From Labilibaculum sp041595635 (GTDB taxonomy: Bacteria; Bacteroidota; Bacteroidia; Bacteroidales; Marinifilaceae): a stretch of 64,000 bases of DNA. The first letter of the stretch is position 1. Every line of letters begins with the position of its first letter. Shown piece after piece: positions 33,968 through 43,318 of the stretch. Made by a program: the position numbers and the translations under genes. The notes beneath the pieces are model-generated. The model searched no databases. It was not told the DNA's origin and was given only the letters and a program-made list of their open reading frames with translations. Location of the stretch: assembly GCF_041595635.1 (NCBI RefSeq), contig NZ_JBFHJW010000007.1, positions 1 to 64,000 of the forward strand, read 5' to 3'.

Positions 33968-35674
33968 TCAAATACAATCCTGAATTTCGAAAATAAGATA
34001 GTGGTGAGCCGAAATATCTAGGTCTAAACCTTTTTCCGATAATTCGTTACTACTTAGTTCGAGATTTGTATTAGTGTGTATCTTGTTAAAACGTAATTTT
34101 GTTGGATGTGCAATTTTTAGCGCATCCAGTGCATGTGCAGGTATTTTAATTTGTAAATGTTGAGGCTTATTGTCAAAACTGCATATAATTAGGAGTTTTT
34201 GGCTTGAACAGTGGCGCAAAAAGGCATAAACTGTTTCTGAATTAAAAATCTCCGAATTTGTATTCTGCCACATGATATCGTAAAACGAACCTTCGGCAAT
34301 AGCTGGCAACTGTGCATAATTAAGAATCTCCCGGTAAGCATTTTGCAAGTTTTTTTGTGGAGTAGATAATAATTTTCCATCAAATTTTCCATCATTCATC
34401 CATTTCTGATGTTCGGGGAGGTTCCAGTAATCGAATATGGTAGAGCGACCATCGGCTTCACTGTATCCCGATTTTTCCATTCCTGTTTCTCCAAATTCTT
34501 GTCCAGAATAGAGTAGGGCTGCACCTTTATTAATGCAAACCGAAAGCACCATTCCTGGAAGAGCTTTGAAAGGATCTGTTGCGAAATAAGGGGATGCGAT
34601 TCTTTGTTCATCGTGATTTTCCATAAACTGGAGCATGTAATCATCCAAATTATGCAGTGATTGCCAGGATTGTGTAATGTCTCTGGCTGGGCGTTCGCCA
34701 CGAATTACCGCTTTAAGGGTATCGTACAAACCTACTTTATCATATAGGTAATCAAATTTTCCAATTTTAATATAGCTTTCATAGAGATATGGATTGTAGA
34801 CTTCAGCTATGAATAGAATATCAGGGAATTGTGATTTAACTTCTTGAATTACCCACTGCCAAAATTCAACAGGAACCATTTCAGCCATGTCGCATCGAAA
34901 AGCGTCAATCCCTTTCTTTGCCCAATAAATAAGGATGTCCTTCATTTTGAACCAGGTATTCGGTATCGGGTCAAAATGTTTTGAATGATTGTTCAGGTAA
35001 TCTACTCCGTAGTTTAGTTTTACGGTTTCGTACCAATCGTTTAGCTGTGGATGATCAGAAAATTGATCGTTTCCGGTTGCTTTTGCAGGATATTCCTGAT
35101 AATCAATTTTAGGAAATCTATTTCTTATTTCATTGGACAAATGCAGATGCTGATGAGGCATGTAGTAAAAATTATTAGTTGGTGAGAACGCCATACTGCT
35201 ATCGTCATTGCTTCCAAAATCAGAAATGCCGTTGGGTTTTGCATCTGAATGATATTCTCGAGCCAAATGGTTGGGAACGAAGTCAATGATCACCTTCATT
35301 CCATTTTCATGACTTCGATGAAGTAAATCTTCAAATTCTTGCATTCGGTGGTTAACATTTATGGCCAAATCTGGATTTACATCATAGTAATCTTTTATGG
35401 CATAAGGAGATCCTGCTTTTCCCTTAATTACCAGCGGGTTGCCATTTGGTATTCCCGCTTCGGGATAACCTTCGCTAATTGCATGTTCGATAATTCCTGT
35501 GTACCAAATATGTGTAACACCAAGTTTTTTTATTTCCTGTAGAGCCTTTGTGCTGATATCGTTGAATTTTCCGCAAGAGTTTTGATCTCGTGAACCATTT
35601 GCAATGGGATTGGTGTTTTTATTTCCAAATAAGCGGGGTAGTAGTTGGTATATTATAAGCTTGATATTTTTCAT
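33968..35674 (-). CDS. GH13 alpha-amylase
   Basis: 568 residues, no signal peptide, so intracellular. The TIM barrel has the four GH13 regions: DFVPNHLAREY, the nucleophile Asp in GIDAFRCDMAEMVP, the acid Glu in ILFIAEVYNPYLY and the transition-state Asp in FMENHDEQRI. A beta-sheet C-terminal domain ends the protein. It starts two bases after the branching-enzyme stop codon and is certainly cotranscribed with it, which points to a role in internal glycogen or maltodextrin turnover, not secreted starch digestion. Confidence 0.92.
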   Translation of the reverse strand: MKNIKLIIYQLLPRLFGNKNTNPIANGSRDQNSCGKFNDISTKALQEIKKLGVTHIWYTGIIEHAISEGYPEAGIPNGNPLVIKGKAGSPYAIKDYYDVNPDLAINVNHRMQEFEDLLHRSHENGMKVIIDFVPNHLAREYHSDAKPNGISDFGSNDDSSMAFSPTNNFYYMPHQHLHLSNEIRNRFPKIDYQEYPAKATGNDQFSDHPQLNDWYETVKLNYGVDYLNNHSKHFDPIPNTWFKMKDILIYWAKKGIDAFRCDMAEMVPVEFWQWVIQEVKSQFPDILFIAEVYNPYLYESYIKIGKFDYLYDKVGLYDTLKAVIRGERPARDITQSWQSLHNLDDYMLQFMENHDEQRIASPYFATDPFKALPGMVLSVCINKGAALLYSGQEFGETGMEKSGYSEADGRSTIFDYWNLPEHQKWMNDGKFDGKLLSTPQKNLQNAYREILNYAQLPAIAEGSFYDIMWQNTNSEIFNSETVYAFLRHCSSQKLLIICSFDNKPQHLQIKIPAHALDALKIAHPTKLRFNKIHTNTNLELSSNELSEKGLDLDISAHHYLIFEIQDCI

Positions 35675-35676
35675 AA

Positions 35677-37689
35677 CTAGAATACGCTTTTAGAGGGAAT
35701 ATATTTAAAAACCAAAGCAGTTCTACTTGGCAAGTAAAGATAAACCCGGTGAATATTCGACATTGTAGCTTCGGGTTTTGAATAGTATAGTCGATTTGCA
35801 TCTACACGATCGAAACCTCCGTATTTTTTCTCGTCAGAGTTGAGCACCAACTGGTATTTGCCAGATTGTGCCGGAATTCCGTAGTAGGTGAAGGATTGGT
35901 TTGGGTTTAAATTGAAAACAAAAAGTAAATTTTTTCTTCGAACAGCCAATACCTGATTATTTTTATCAGATTGTACACAATCAATATAAGGCTCATTAAT
36001 AAATTCTTCTTGTTTTTGCAGGGCAATCATATCTTTATCGAACTCATTTAAAAATTCGAATCGTAAGTTTGGATTGTCGACCAAACTCCATTGTCTGCGT
36101 GCATATTTATAGGACCAATTATTTCCAGCTCGGGGAAAATCAATCCATTCTGGATGCCCAAATTCATTGCCCATAAAATTCAAATAGCCATTTCCGCTGC
36201 AACAGATAGTTAGCAAACGAATCAATTTATGAAGTGCTATTCCGCGATCAACAATTAGGTTTTCACTTGCCTTGTCCATGCTATCATACATGCTTTTGTC
36301 AATCAAACGAAAAATTAGTGTTTGATCTCCTACCAAAGCCTGATCGTGCGATTCAGCATAACTAATGGTTTTTTCTTCGGCTCGTTTATTGGAGAGTTCG
36401 TAAAAGATAGTACCCACGTCCCAATTTTCATCGTGAGATTCTTTAATGAGTTTGATCCAATAATCTGGAATTCCCATTGCCAGGCGAAAATCGAAACCCA
36501 AACCACCTTCCTGAATAGGGGAAGCTAATCCCGGATAACCGCTCATTTCTTCAGCAATACTAATTGCCTTAGGATTGTATTGGTGAATTAATTTATTGGC
36601 TAAAATAAGGTAACTAATGGCATCTTCATCTTGTTGGCCATCGAAATACATGCTGTAATTGGTGAAATCTCTCGATAAGCCATGATCGTAGTACAACATA
36701 CTGGTTACTCCATCGAAACGAAATCCATCAAAATGATATTCTTCTAGCCAGTATTTTATATTCGACAATAAAAGGTGAATGACTTCATTTTTAGCATAAT
36801 TGTAGCAAAGAGAATCCCAAGCTACGTGTTCTCTTCGTTCGTTATCATGAAAAAACTGATAGGTGGAACCATCAAACTTTCCAAGTCCTTCGTTTTCGTT
36901 TTTAACAGCATGAGAATGAATTAGATCCATGATTACCATAATGCCTAAAGAATGAGCTTCATCAATGAGTTGCTTTAATTCCTCGGGTGTGCCAAAGCGC
37001 GATGATGCAGCGAATAAACTGGAAACATGGTATCCAAAAGAACCATAGTAAGGATGTTCCTGTATGGCCATCAATTGGATGGTATTGTAACCTGCTTTAT
37101 GGATTCGAGGAAGAATGAGTTTTCGAAATTCATCATAGCTTCCAACGCCTTCTTTCTCGCTTGCCATGCCAATATGAGCCTCGTAAATAAGAGGCGATAG
37201 ATATTTAACTCGTTTGGCTTCATGTTTCCATTCGAAAGAAGCTTTTGGCTTCCAAACTTGTGCTGAATAAACGAGTGTTTTCGGATCTTGTATTACACGG
37301 TTACACCATACAGGTATTCGTTCTCCTTCGCCACCAGACCAACAAACTAGTAATTTATACAAATCTGTCTGTTGCAGAGAAGCTAAAGGCAGTTTTAATT
37401 CGAAATTACCATATTCAAGCTTTTCGAATTTATAGTTTGAATGTTTTTTCCAGTTTGAAAATTTACCAATAAGGTATATTTCTTCTGCATTGGGAGCCCA
37501 TTCTCTTATGATCCAATTTTTGGAATCTTGATGCAGTCCATAGTAATGGTGGCCATTAGCAAAGGATGAAAGATTTGTTTCGCCAAGGTTTTGTTCTTTT
37601 TGTTCTGCCGCTAGTATTCTTTTTTGAATTACAAATTGGTAATCTTGTAAAAAAGGATCCGATTCAATGATTTTAAGATGTGCAATCAT
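35677..37689 (-). CDS. glgB: 1,4-alpha-glucan branching enzyme
   Basis: About 670 residues from ATG 37689. Cuts an alpha-1,4 chain and reattaches it through an alpha-1,6 bond. An N-terminal CBM48-like domain (about residues 55-160) precedes the GH13 barrel: YEAHIGMASEKEGVGSY, IMDLIHSHA, nucleophile FDGFRFDGVTSML, acid IAEEMSGYPG and YAESHDQALVGD. FMGNEFGHPEW is typical of the eukaryote-like (GH13_8) branch. It completes the glycogen module with the divergent synthase genes. The frame has an ATG two codons earlier. Confidence 0.94.
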   Translation of the reverse strand: MIAHLKIIESDPFLQDYQFVIQKRILAAEQKEQNLGETNLSSFANGHHYYGLHQDSKNWIIREWAPNAEEIYLIGKFSNWKKHSNYKFEKLEYGNFELKLPLASLQQTDLYKLLVCWSGGEGERIPVWCNRVIQDPKTLVYSAQVWKPKASFEWKHEAKRVKYLSPLIYEAHIGMASEKEGVGSYDEFRKLILPRIHKAGYNTIQLMAIQEHPYYGSFGYHVSSLFAASSRFGTPEELKQLIDEAHSLGIMVIMDLIHSHAVKNENEGLGKFDGSTYQFFHDNERREHVAWDSLCYNYAKNEVIHLLLSNIKYWLEEYHFDGFRFDGVTSMLYYDHGLSRDFTNYSMYFDGQQDEDAISYLILANKLIHQYNPKAISIAEEMSGYPGLASPIQEGGLGFDFRLAMGIPDYWIKLIKESHDENWDVGTIFYELSNKRAEEKTISYAESHDQALVGDQTLIFRLIDKSMYDSMDKASENLIVDRGIALHKLIRLLTICCSGNGYLNFMGNEFGHPEWIDFPRAGNNWSYKYARRQWSLVDNPNLRFEFLNEFDKDMIALQKQEEFINEPYIDCVQSDKNNQVLAVRRKNLLFVFNLNPNQSFTYYGIPAQSGKYQLVLNSDEKKYGGFDRVDANRLYYSKPEATMSNIHRVYLYLPSRTALVFKYIPSKSVF

Positions 37690-38105
37690 AAGCATTATAG
37701 GTGTTCCTGCTTCGCAGTAGTTAGATATTACAATGAACTTAAAGATACAATTTATTACTTATGATTACTCTATAATGGAATATAGTTTTTAGGAATTTTT
37801 GCAAGTGAAAAAGTTGGAGCCATCTATTGATTTATTCCCTTTGCAGAAAAAACGAATTGTTTGAAAGGCTTAAGGTTGAAGTACAAATATATAGCGTATG
37901 TTCTGTTGAGAAATATGTTCCTTATGGTTGAAGCTGACAGATGGAAATACCCAGTAGACTTATTTCAGACCGAAATAAAGAGAATTATATGTATTTAAAC
38001 ATGTATTAATACTAATAGATAGTCGTTTATGTGCCATGCATAAGGTTTAGCAAAGTGAACTGTGTGGCTGACTGGTGCAATCGTTTTAACCAAATCCGAT
38101 AAGAA
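37690..38105. other. Intergenic region between glgB and gene remnants
   Basis: About 415 AT-rich bases. The glgB promoter should lie on the minus strand in the first 100. No terminator, RNA or repeat is recognised. The stretch runs straight into a degraded gene. Confidence 0.4.
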
Positions 38106-38408
38106 ATGAGCCAAATAGAACATTTTATATCCGCCAAAATTACTTAATCAGATGTTGATCAGGAAATTAGTTTGTTACATAAATCGATTAATCAGGCACT
38201 TGCCGATTTGGAAACAATTCAACAAAAAATTGTTAAAGAACTAAGCCAAAAAGAAGTTGATATTTTTGAATACCATAAACTTCTTTTGCAGGATGAAGAT
38301 TTACTGAATGCAGTAGAAATAATGGTTCGAAAAGAAAAAATAAATGTTGCTTTTGTTTGGTTAAAGCAAATCAAGAAAAAAGATTGGAATATTCTTCGCA
38401 TTTACTAA
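38106..38408 (+). pseudogene. Fragment resembling the N-terminal domain of PTS enzyme I / PEP-utilising enzymes
   Basis: The frame from ATG 38106 hits TAA at 38145-38147 and then reads on in the same frame to 38408. The readable part (HKSINQALADLETIQQ, then EVDIFEYHKLLLQDEDLL) resembles the helical HPr-binding region of enzyme I, with its typical IFEAHxLLLxDPEL pattern. Everything beyond about 75 residues of that region is missing, including the phosphorylated His and the PEP barrel. The stop codon and truncation mark it as a remnant. Confidence 0.6.
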
Positions 38409-38542
38409 TTAGTACCGATAAAAAAATCAATGAAATTTGTTGGGAATCAGGTTTTTCCAATGTTTCTCACTTCTGCCAGCTTTTTCAGAAGCAGTATGGT
38501 ACCTCTCCCTTAAAATACATAAATGTAATTCGTAAGCAGTGA
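38381..38542 (+). pseudogene. C-terminal fragment of an AraC-family regulator
   Basis: In a second frame overlapping the end of the previous fragment the sequence encodes RLEYSSHLLISTDKKINE, then ESGFSNVSHFCQLFQKQYG and SPLKYINVIRKQ. This is the second helix-turn-helix half of an AraC DNA-binding domain, including the conserved GF and SP positions. No N-terminal domain or first HTH precedes it. It is a gene end joined to unrelated sequence. Confidence 0.7.
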
Positions 38543-38695
38543 AAGTTTTGTTATTCAGTTACTTACTTTGAATCTTAACAGAAATCCATAATTTTGATGC
38601 ATAAGGAATGATAAGACTTGTGGATATTTTCAATCTCTTTTCTTAACTTAAGGCTTGTATTCGTGGTGTGCATAATCGAAAGAAAAAAGATAGAT

Positions 38696-41245
38696 ATGAG
38701 ATCGGAAAAGTTTCAAAATGAAGTAGATTTAAAGTATAAATTGTACAACAGTATATTTTTAACTTTGCCATTAGATGGCATTCATGGAACAGGAATTTTA
38801 ATTCCTATACTAAAAGAGAGCTGCTCAAAAGGTTTGGATCTGGGGAAGTCTCCTCTTGAAATTTTCGATCATTTTTTTGAGAAACAAACTTCCTTACGAA
38901 CAGAGAAAGAGCAATTCGATTTTCTGTTTCGGGTTATACATTATATTGAACGGCAGGTAGTATTGCTGGATGCTGTAGAGGATGCCGTTTTTGATAAAAT
39001 TAATGATTTAGATGGAGCAGGAAGTTTAAAAGACTTAAAATCGAGAGTGAATCAAGCAGATAAATGGAAGGAGTTGAAAAGTGATTTGGAGAGGTTTGCT
39101 GTACGAATTGTTTTAACCGCTCATCCAACACAATTTTATCCGAGTACTGTACTTTCTATAATCAATGATTTAATTATAGCGATTCAGAAAAGTGATTTGC
39201 TTCAAATAAAATTATTGCTTACCCAATTGGGAAAAACCCCGTTTTTTAAAAAAGAACGTCCTACCCCATACGATGAGGCAAAAAGTATAAGTTGGTATCT
39301 TGAAAATATTTTTTATCAATCGGCTTCCGAATTGTATTCTGAATTGCTAAGCAATGAACAATTATCCGATGGAAAAGCATGTTCTGTAATTTCCTTCGGG
39401 TTTTGGCCCGGTGGCGATCGGGATGGAAATCCATATGTAAATACAGAGACAACTTTTAAAGTGGCAGAACGACTTCGATACATTCTATTTTCGAATTATT
39501 ATAAAGATTTAAGGCGATTACGAAGACGATTAAGTTTTAAAGGAGTTTATGAAATTGTTCTTGATTTAGAAGAGAAAGTACTAAAGGCTTTGAATGCGAA
39601 AGGCGATGAAGGAAGTATCACAATTGAGGAAATTGATGAATCTTTAACAAAAATTGAAAAAATATTGCGGGAAGAACACGATGGGTTTTTTCTTGATCTT
39701 TTGCATAAATTTCAAAATAAAGTGAAATTGTTTGGAATTCACTTTGCCAATATCGACATCCGACAAGATAGCAGAATCATAAGGAAAGCTTTTGATCTTT
39801 TGTGCAATTCAAATCCTGAAATAAGTAAAAACCTAGATAAGAATCATCTGGATAGTTTATTTCAAGCAAAAGGTGTGATTGGGGATATATCCACTGATGA
39901 TGAGGTGAGTAGAGACACACTTGCTGTTTTTTCTGCAATGAAAGAAATTCAGAAGATGAATGGAGAGCTTGCTTGTAATCGTTTTATCATCAGTAATTGT
40001 CAAACTTCTCTTGATGTAGCTCAAGTTTACGCTCTGGCTAAGCTTAGTGCCTGGAACAAGATTTTGCCTCTTGATATTGTACCACTGTTCGAAACCATAG
40101 ATGATTTAGCTAAAGCAGATCAAAGCATGAGAGAATTGTTTGAGAATGAAACCTACTATCAGCATTTAGTTTCGAGAGGGAAGAAGCAAACCATTATGCT
40201 TGGTTTCTCCGATGGTACCAAGGATGGAGGTTATTTTTCGGCAAATTGGAGCATTTATAAAGCGAAAGAGAACATTACTCAATTGGCGCGGGAAAAAGGA
40301 ATAGTGGTTGTATTTTTCGATGGTCGTGGTGGACCACCAGCGCGTGGAGGTGGAAACACTCACAAATTTTACTCCTCTTTGAGCAATGATATTGAAAATC
40401 AGGAAATACAAGTTACCATTCAGGGGCAGACTATTAGTTCGAAATTCGGTACTAAAGCATCGGCAAAATATTATCAGGAATTAATGATTACTGCAGGTTT
40501 GGGAAATCGACTTTTCGAAGATCAAAGCAAACAGTTTTCAGTCGAAGATAAGGAAACAATGGAAGCTTTGGCGAATTATAGCATGGAGGAATATCACCGG
40601 TTTAAATCTTCCGATAAATTTGTGCCTTATTTAGAGAAAATGAGCGCTTTAAAGTATTATGGGAAAGCAAAAATTGGTAGTCGGCCTAGTAAAAGAAAAG
40701 AAACAGCTACATTGAATTTTGAAGATCTTCGAGCCATTCCATTCGTAGGAGCATGGAGTCAGATGAAGCAAAATGTACCTGGCTTTTTTGGTGTTGGTGC
40801 GTCTCTTAAAAGAATGAAAGAGGAAGGCAAAATGGAGAACTGTAAAAAGTTGTATCATAATTCGTTATTTTTCCGCACCTTGGTGGAGAATAGCATGCAA
40901 TCGATTTGTAAATCTTATTTTTCACTAACGCAATACATGAAAAAAGATGAAGAATTTGGTGAGTTCTGGAATTGGATTTACCAAGAATATCAACTTAGTG
41001 TAGATATGTTGCTCGAGGTGTCTGGACAAAAAGAATTGATGGAGCTATCGCTTGAGTTAAAGGATTCCATTCATTTACGGGAAGAAATTGTATTGCCATT
41101 AATTTGTATTCAGCAATTTGCATTGATGAAGATTCGAGCCATGGAATTGTCAGGAAATATTGATCAGGAGAAATACATTACATTGGAAAACTTGGTTATT
41201 AGGTCTCTTTATGGTAATATTAATGCCAGTAGAAATTCTGCATAA
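38696..41245 (+). CDS. ppc: Phosphoenolpyruvate carboxylase
   Basis: Carboxylates PEP to oxaloacetate, replenishing the TCA cycle. About 849 residues from ATG 38696; the open frame extends 26 codons upstream without homology. Visible motifs are the first catalytic His in VLTAHPTQFYPST, the active-site GFWPGGDRDGNPYVN, and FFDGRGGPPARGGGNTH. The last corresponds to the FHGRGGxxGRGG loop of E. coli Ppc, with Asp in place of the loop His, probably a lineage variant. Near the C-terminus the allosteric-site region ends in NINASRNSA rather than the classic TG. Confidence 0.94.
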   Translation: MRSEKFQNEVDLKYKLYNSIFLTLPLDGIHGTGILIPILKESCSKGLDLGKSPLEIFDHFFEKQTSLRTEKEQFDFLFRVIHYIERQVVLLDAVEDAVFDKINDLDGAGSLKDLKSRVNQADKWKELKSDLERFAVRIVLTAHPTQFYPSTVLSIINDLIIAIQKSDLLQIKLLLTQLGKTPFFKKERPTPYDEAKSISWYLENIFYQSASELYSELLSNEQLSDGKACSVISFGFWPGGDRDGNPYVNTETTFKVAERLRYILFSNYYKDLRRLRRRLSFKGVYEIVLDLEEKVLKALNAKGDEGSITIEEIDESLTKIEKILREEHDGFFLDLLHKFQNKVKLFGIHFANIDIRQDSRIIRKAFDLLCNSNPEISKNLDKNHLDSLFQAKGVIGDISTDDEVSRDTLAVFSAMKEIQKMNGELACNRFIISNCQTSLDVAQVYALAKLSAWNKILPLDIVPLFETIDDLAKADQSMRELFENETYYQHLVSRGKKQTIMLGFSDGTKDGGYFSANWSIYKAKENITQLAREKGIVVVFFDGRGGPPARGGGNTHKFYSSLSNDIENQEIQVTIQGQTISSKFGTKASAKYYQELMITAGLGNRLFEDQSKQFSVEDKETMEALANYSMEEYHRFKSSDKFVPYLEKMSALKYYGKAKIGSRPSKRKETATLNFEDLRAIPFVGAWSQMKQNVPGFFGVGASLKRMKEEGKMENCKKLYHNSLFFRTLVENSMQSICKSYFSLTQYMKKDEEFGEFWNWIYQEYQLSVDMLLEVSGQKELMELSLELKDSIHLREEIVLPLICIQQFALMKIRAMELSGNIDQEKYITLENLVIRSLYGNINASRNSA

Positions 41246-41343
41246 AATAAGTTTGATAAAAATTAATCTTAAATTGCAACATTCTTACTCGAATATCGTT
41301 TCCTTTGTAAGTAAGAAATTAAAATATAACAAAAAGAATTCCA

Positions 41344-42063
41344 ATGAAGATGAATAAATCATTTTTTTCAATTATCTTTTTCACTTTATTCACCCTTTCT
41401 GCATTTGCGCAAAGCACCGATACTACTACTAAAGTAAAAGAAGCGGCAAAGAAACAGGAGGTAGTAAAACAGGAGACTGTAAAACAAGAAGTAAGTACTC
41501 CTGTAGAAAAGAAACCTGTTGTAAGAAAGCCAGTAAAAGCATATATGGATGAGGGTTCAATTGAAGAGCAATTTGATTATATGTTGAGCAAATCCAATCG
41601 TTATCAAGAATATAAGGTTGTAAAAATAAGCTCTCTCAATACATTTAAATCGAATGTTTTTGATTCATTAAATCTGGCAAAAAAGAATTTACTTGATTCT
41701 AAATTTATAGAAAAAAGCCAGAATTTGGAGATTGCTTCTTTAAAAAATGAATTGGAAACAGTGAAAAAGGAACTCGAACAAACGAGGAGTTCTAAAGATA
41801 GTATGCGGTTTTTAGGAATGGATCTTCCTAAAGCAACCTACAACACCATTATTTGGATTTTAATTTTAGGATCTTTACTACTTGCAGGTTTGTGTTTTCT
41901 CTTGTTTAAAAGAAGCAACGTGTTGACAGTGGAAACAAAACAGACATTGGAAGAAGTACGGGAAGAATTGGATACACTTCGTAAAAATGCACTCGTTCGA
42001 GAACAAAAGCTGGCGCGAAAACTTCAAGACGAGGTGATAAAAAATAAAAATTTAGGCTTATAA
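41344..42063 (+). CDS. Exported coiled-coil protein with one membrane anchor, function unknown
   Basis: About 238 residues. A signal peptide (NKSFFSIIFFTLFTLSAFAQ) is followed by a Lys/Val/Pro-rich stretch, a soluble region and a coiled coil (about residues 120-155, EKSQNLEIASLKNELETVKK). One transmembrane helix (about 170-188, IIWILILGSLLLAGLCFLLF) precedes a second charged coiled coil at the C-terminus. Homologues in Bacteroidota have sometimes been labelled tRNA methyltransferase, but nothing here supports that. It may be an envelope structural or tethering protein. ATG 41350 is an alternative start. Confidence 0.65.
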   Translation: MKMNKSFFSIIFFTLFTLSAFAQSTDTTTKVKEAAKKQEVVKQETVKQEVSTPVEKKPVVRKPVKAYMDEGSIEEQFDYMLSKSNRYQEYKVVKISSLNTFKSNVFDSLNLAKKNLLDSKFIEKSQNLEIASLKNELETVKKELEQTRSSKDSMRFLGMDLPKATYNTIIWILILGSLLLAGLCFLLFKRSNVLTVETKQTLEEVREELDTLRKNALVREQKLARKLQDEVIKNKNLGL

Positions 42064-42088
42064 AAGAGTAAATTTATATCATAAAATG

Positions 42089-42117
42089 AAGACTAACAGC
42101 AATGTTAGTCTTTTTTT
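42089..42117 (+). terminator. Intrinsic terminator
   Basis: AAGACTAACA pairs with TGTTAGTCTT around loop GCAA, followed by seven T. It closes the coiled-coil gene. Confidence 0.85.
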
Positions 42118-42416
42118 ATGGACAATATTTAAGCAATAAATCCCAATGTGTTTTTCTGGTATAGTAGTTGATTTTTAGGTAAGATAGTTCAAAAATAGGA
42201 TGCAATTCGTCTATAATTTATTTTGATATCGAAATTTACAACAATTGGAGTAATGGTAATTATAAATTCCACTTTTGCCATAGTTTTTCATTATAGAATG
42301 GATAGAATAATTATATTTTGGATCAAAATATTGATTTATTGTAAATACAATACTGCTTTATTATATTACTTATGTTTAAGTATTTATATTATATTTGTTA
42401 TATATATTCTACTATT
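42118..42416. other. AT-rich promoter region of the FNR-like gene
   Basis: About 300 bases, extremely AT-rich, with no gene. ATCAA-AATA-TTGAT (42322-42335) is a perfect 5-4-5 inverted repeat about 80 bases before the regulator. It has the half-sites of an FNR box in everted order. Role unknown. Confidence 0.4.
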
Positions 42417-43121
42417 ATGTTGCAGCAAATTAATGATCGATTTAATTCCGCATGTGAAACTTGTGCCGATAAATCATGCGCCATAAAAACTCTTAGAGAA
42501 TATGAGCTACAATTATGGCGCAACAACTATCACGAGGTGAAATTTCGTAAGGGAGATATGATTATGTCCGAAGGAATTTCTGTAAATCAGATTGCTTATT
42601 TAAGAAGAGGACTGGTAAAAGAGTATGGAACTATAGATCATTTTCAACAGTACATTTTGCAGGTTATTAAACCGCATTCTTATTTAGGACTTGAATCTAT
42701 CTTTGATAATTGCATCAATAAGTATTCTTATGTGGCTTTGAGCGATGTTACAGTATGTTTTCTGAAATTGCCTGTTTTTCTGGAGCTAATTAAAGAAAAC
42801 GGACAGTTTAGTTATGAAATTTTATCTTCGATTTGTAATAACAATTTGCGAAATTATCATCGTTTTATCATTCAGCATCAAAAAAATAGTCGAGGCAAAC
42901 TTGCTGATGTTCTTTTGTATTTTTCCAATGTTATTTTTGAATCGCTTTGTTTTATTTTACCACTCACACGCAAGGAGATTGCTTATATGGTTGGAATTAG
43001 TCGTGAAAGTGTATCAAAACAATTATGTGGATTTGAAATGGATCAGATCGTAAAAATTCGTAGGCGTGAAATCACCATTTTGGACGTTAATAAATTGGAG
43101 CAAATTAGTCGTTTGGGTTAA
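42417..43121 (+). CDS. Crp/Fnr family regulator with FNR-like cysteine pattern
   Basis: About 234 residues from ATG 42417. An N-terminal Cys cluster (C13, C16, C21: ACETCADKSC) is followed by the cyclic-nucleotide-binding-type beta roll (KFRKGDMIMSEGISVNQIAYLRRG, seen in part), a Cys at about 114 (DVTVCFLK), a dimerisation helix and a winged HTH (LTRKEIAYMVGISRESVSKQL, in part). Three N-terminal Cys plus one near residue 114-122 is the spacing of E. coli FNR, which holds an oxygen-sensitive [4Fe-4S] cluster. Oxygen sensing is inferred. It sits just upstream of modABC. Confidence 0.85.
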   Translation: MLQQINDRFNSACETCADKSCAIKTLREYELQLWRNNYHEVKFRKGDMIMSEGISVNQIAYLRRGLVKEYGTIDHFQQYILQVIKPHSYLGLESIFDNCINKYSYVALSDVTVCFLKLPVFLELIKENGQFSYEILSSICNNNLRNYHRFIIQHQKNSRGKLADVLLYFSNVIFESLCFILPLTRKEIAYMVGISRESVSKQLCGFEMDQIVKIRRREITILDVNKLEQISRLG

Positions 43122-43318
43122 TATAATTAATCCTATCGTGATTTTTTTGTAGGTTATTTTGCACCATTGATCTATTTCCTCATTCTTCACTAGTTATCCT
43201 GATTAATATTTACAAAATAGAATCAAATTATTTAGTTTATATTCCGATCATTGAAAGCTTTAGTTTAGTTAAAAATTGTTATTTTCAAGTCTTCAAAAGC
43301 CAACTAAGCTACTGTTTC

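Noticed and set aside
43122..43318. Molybdenum-cofactor riboswitch upstream of modA
   Set aside because: No recognisable multi-helix aptamer; the 197 bases are AT-rich and featureless.
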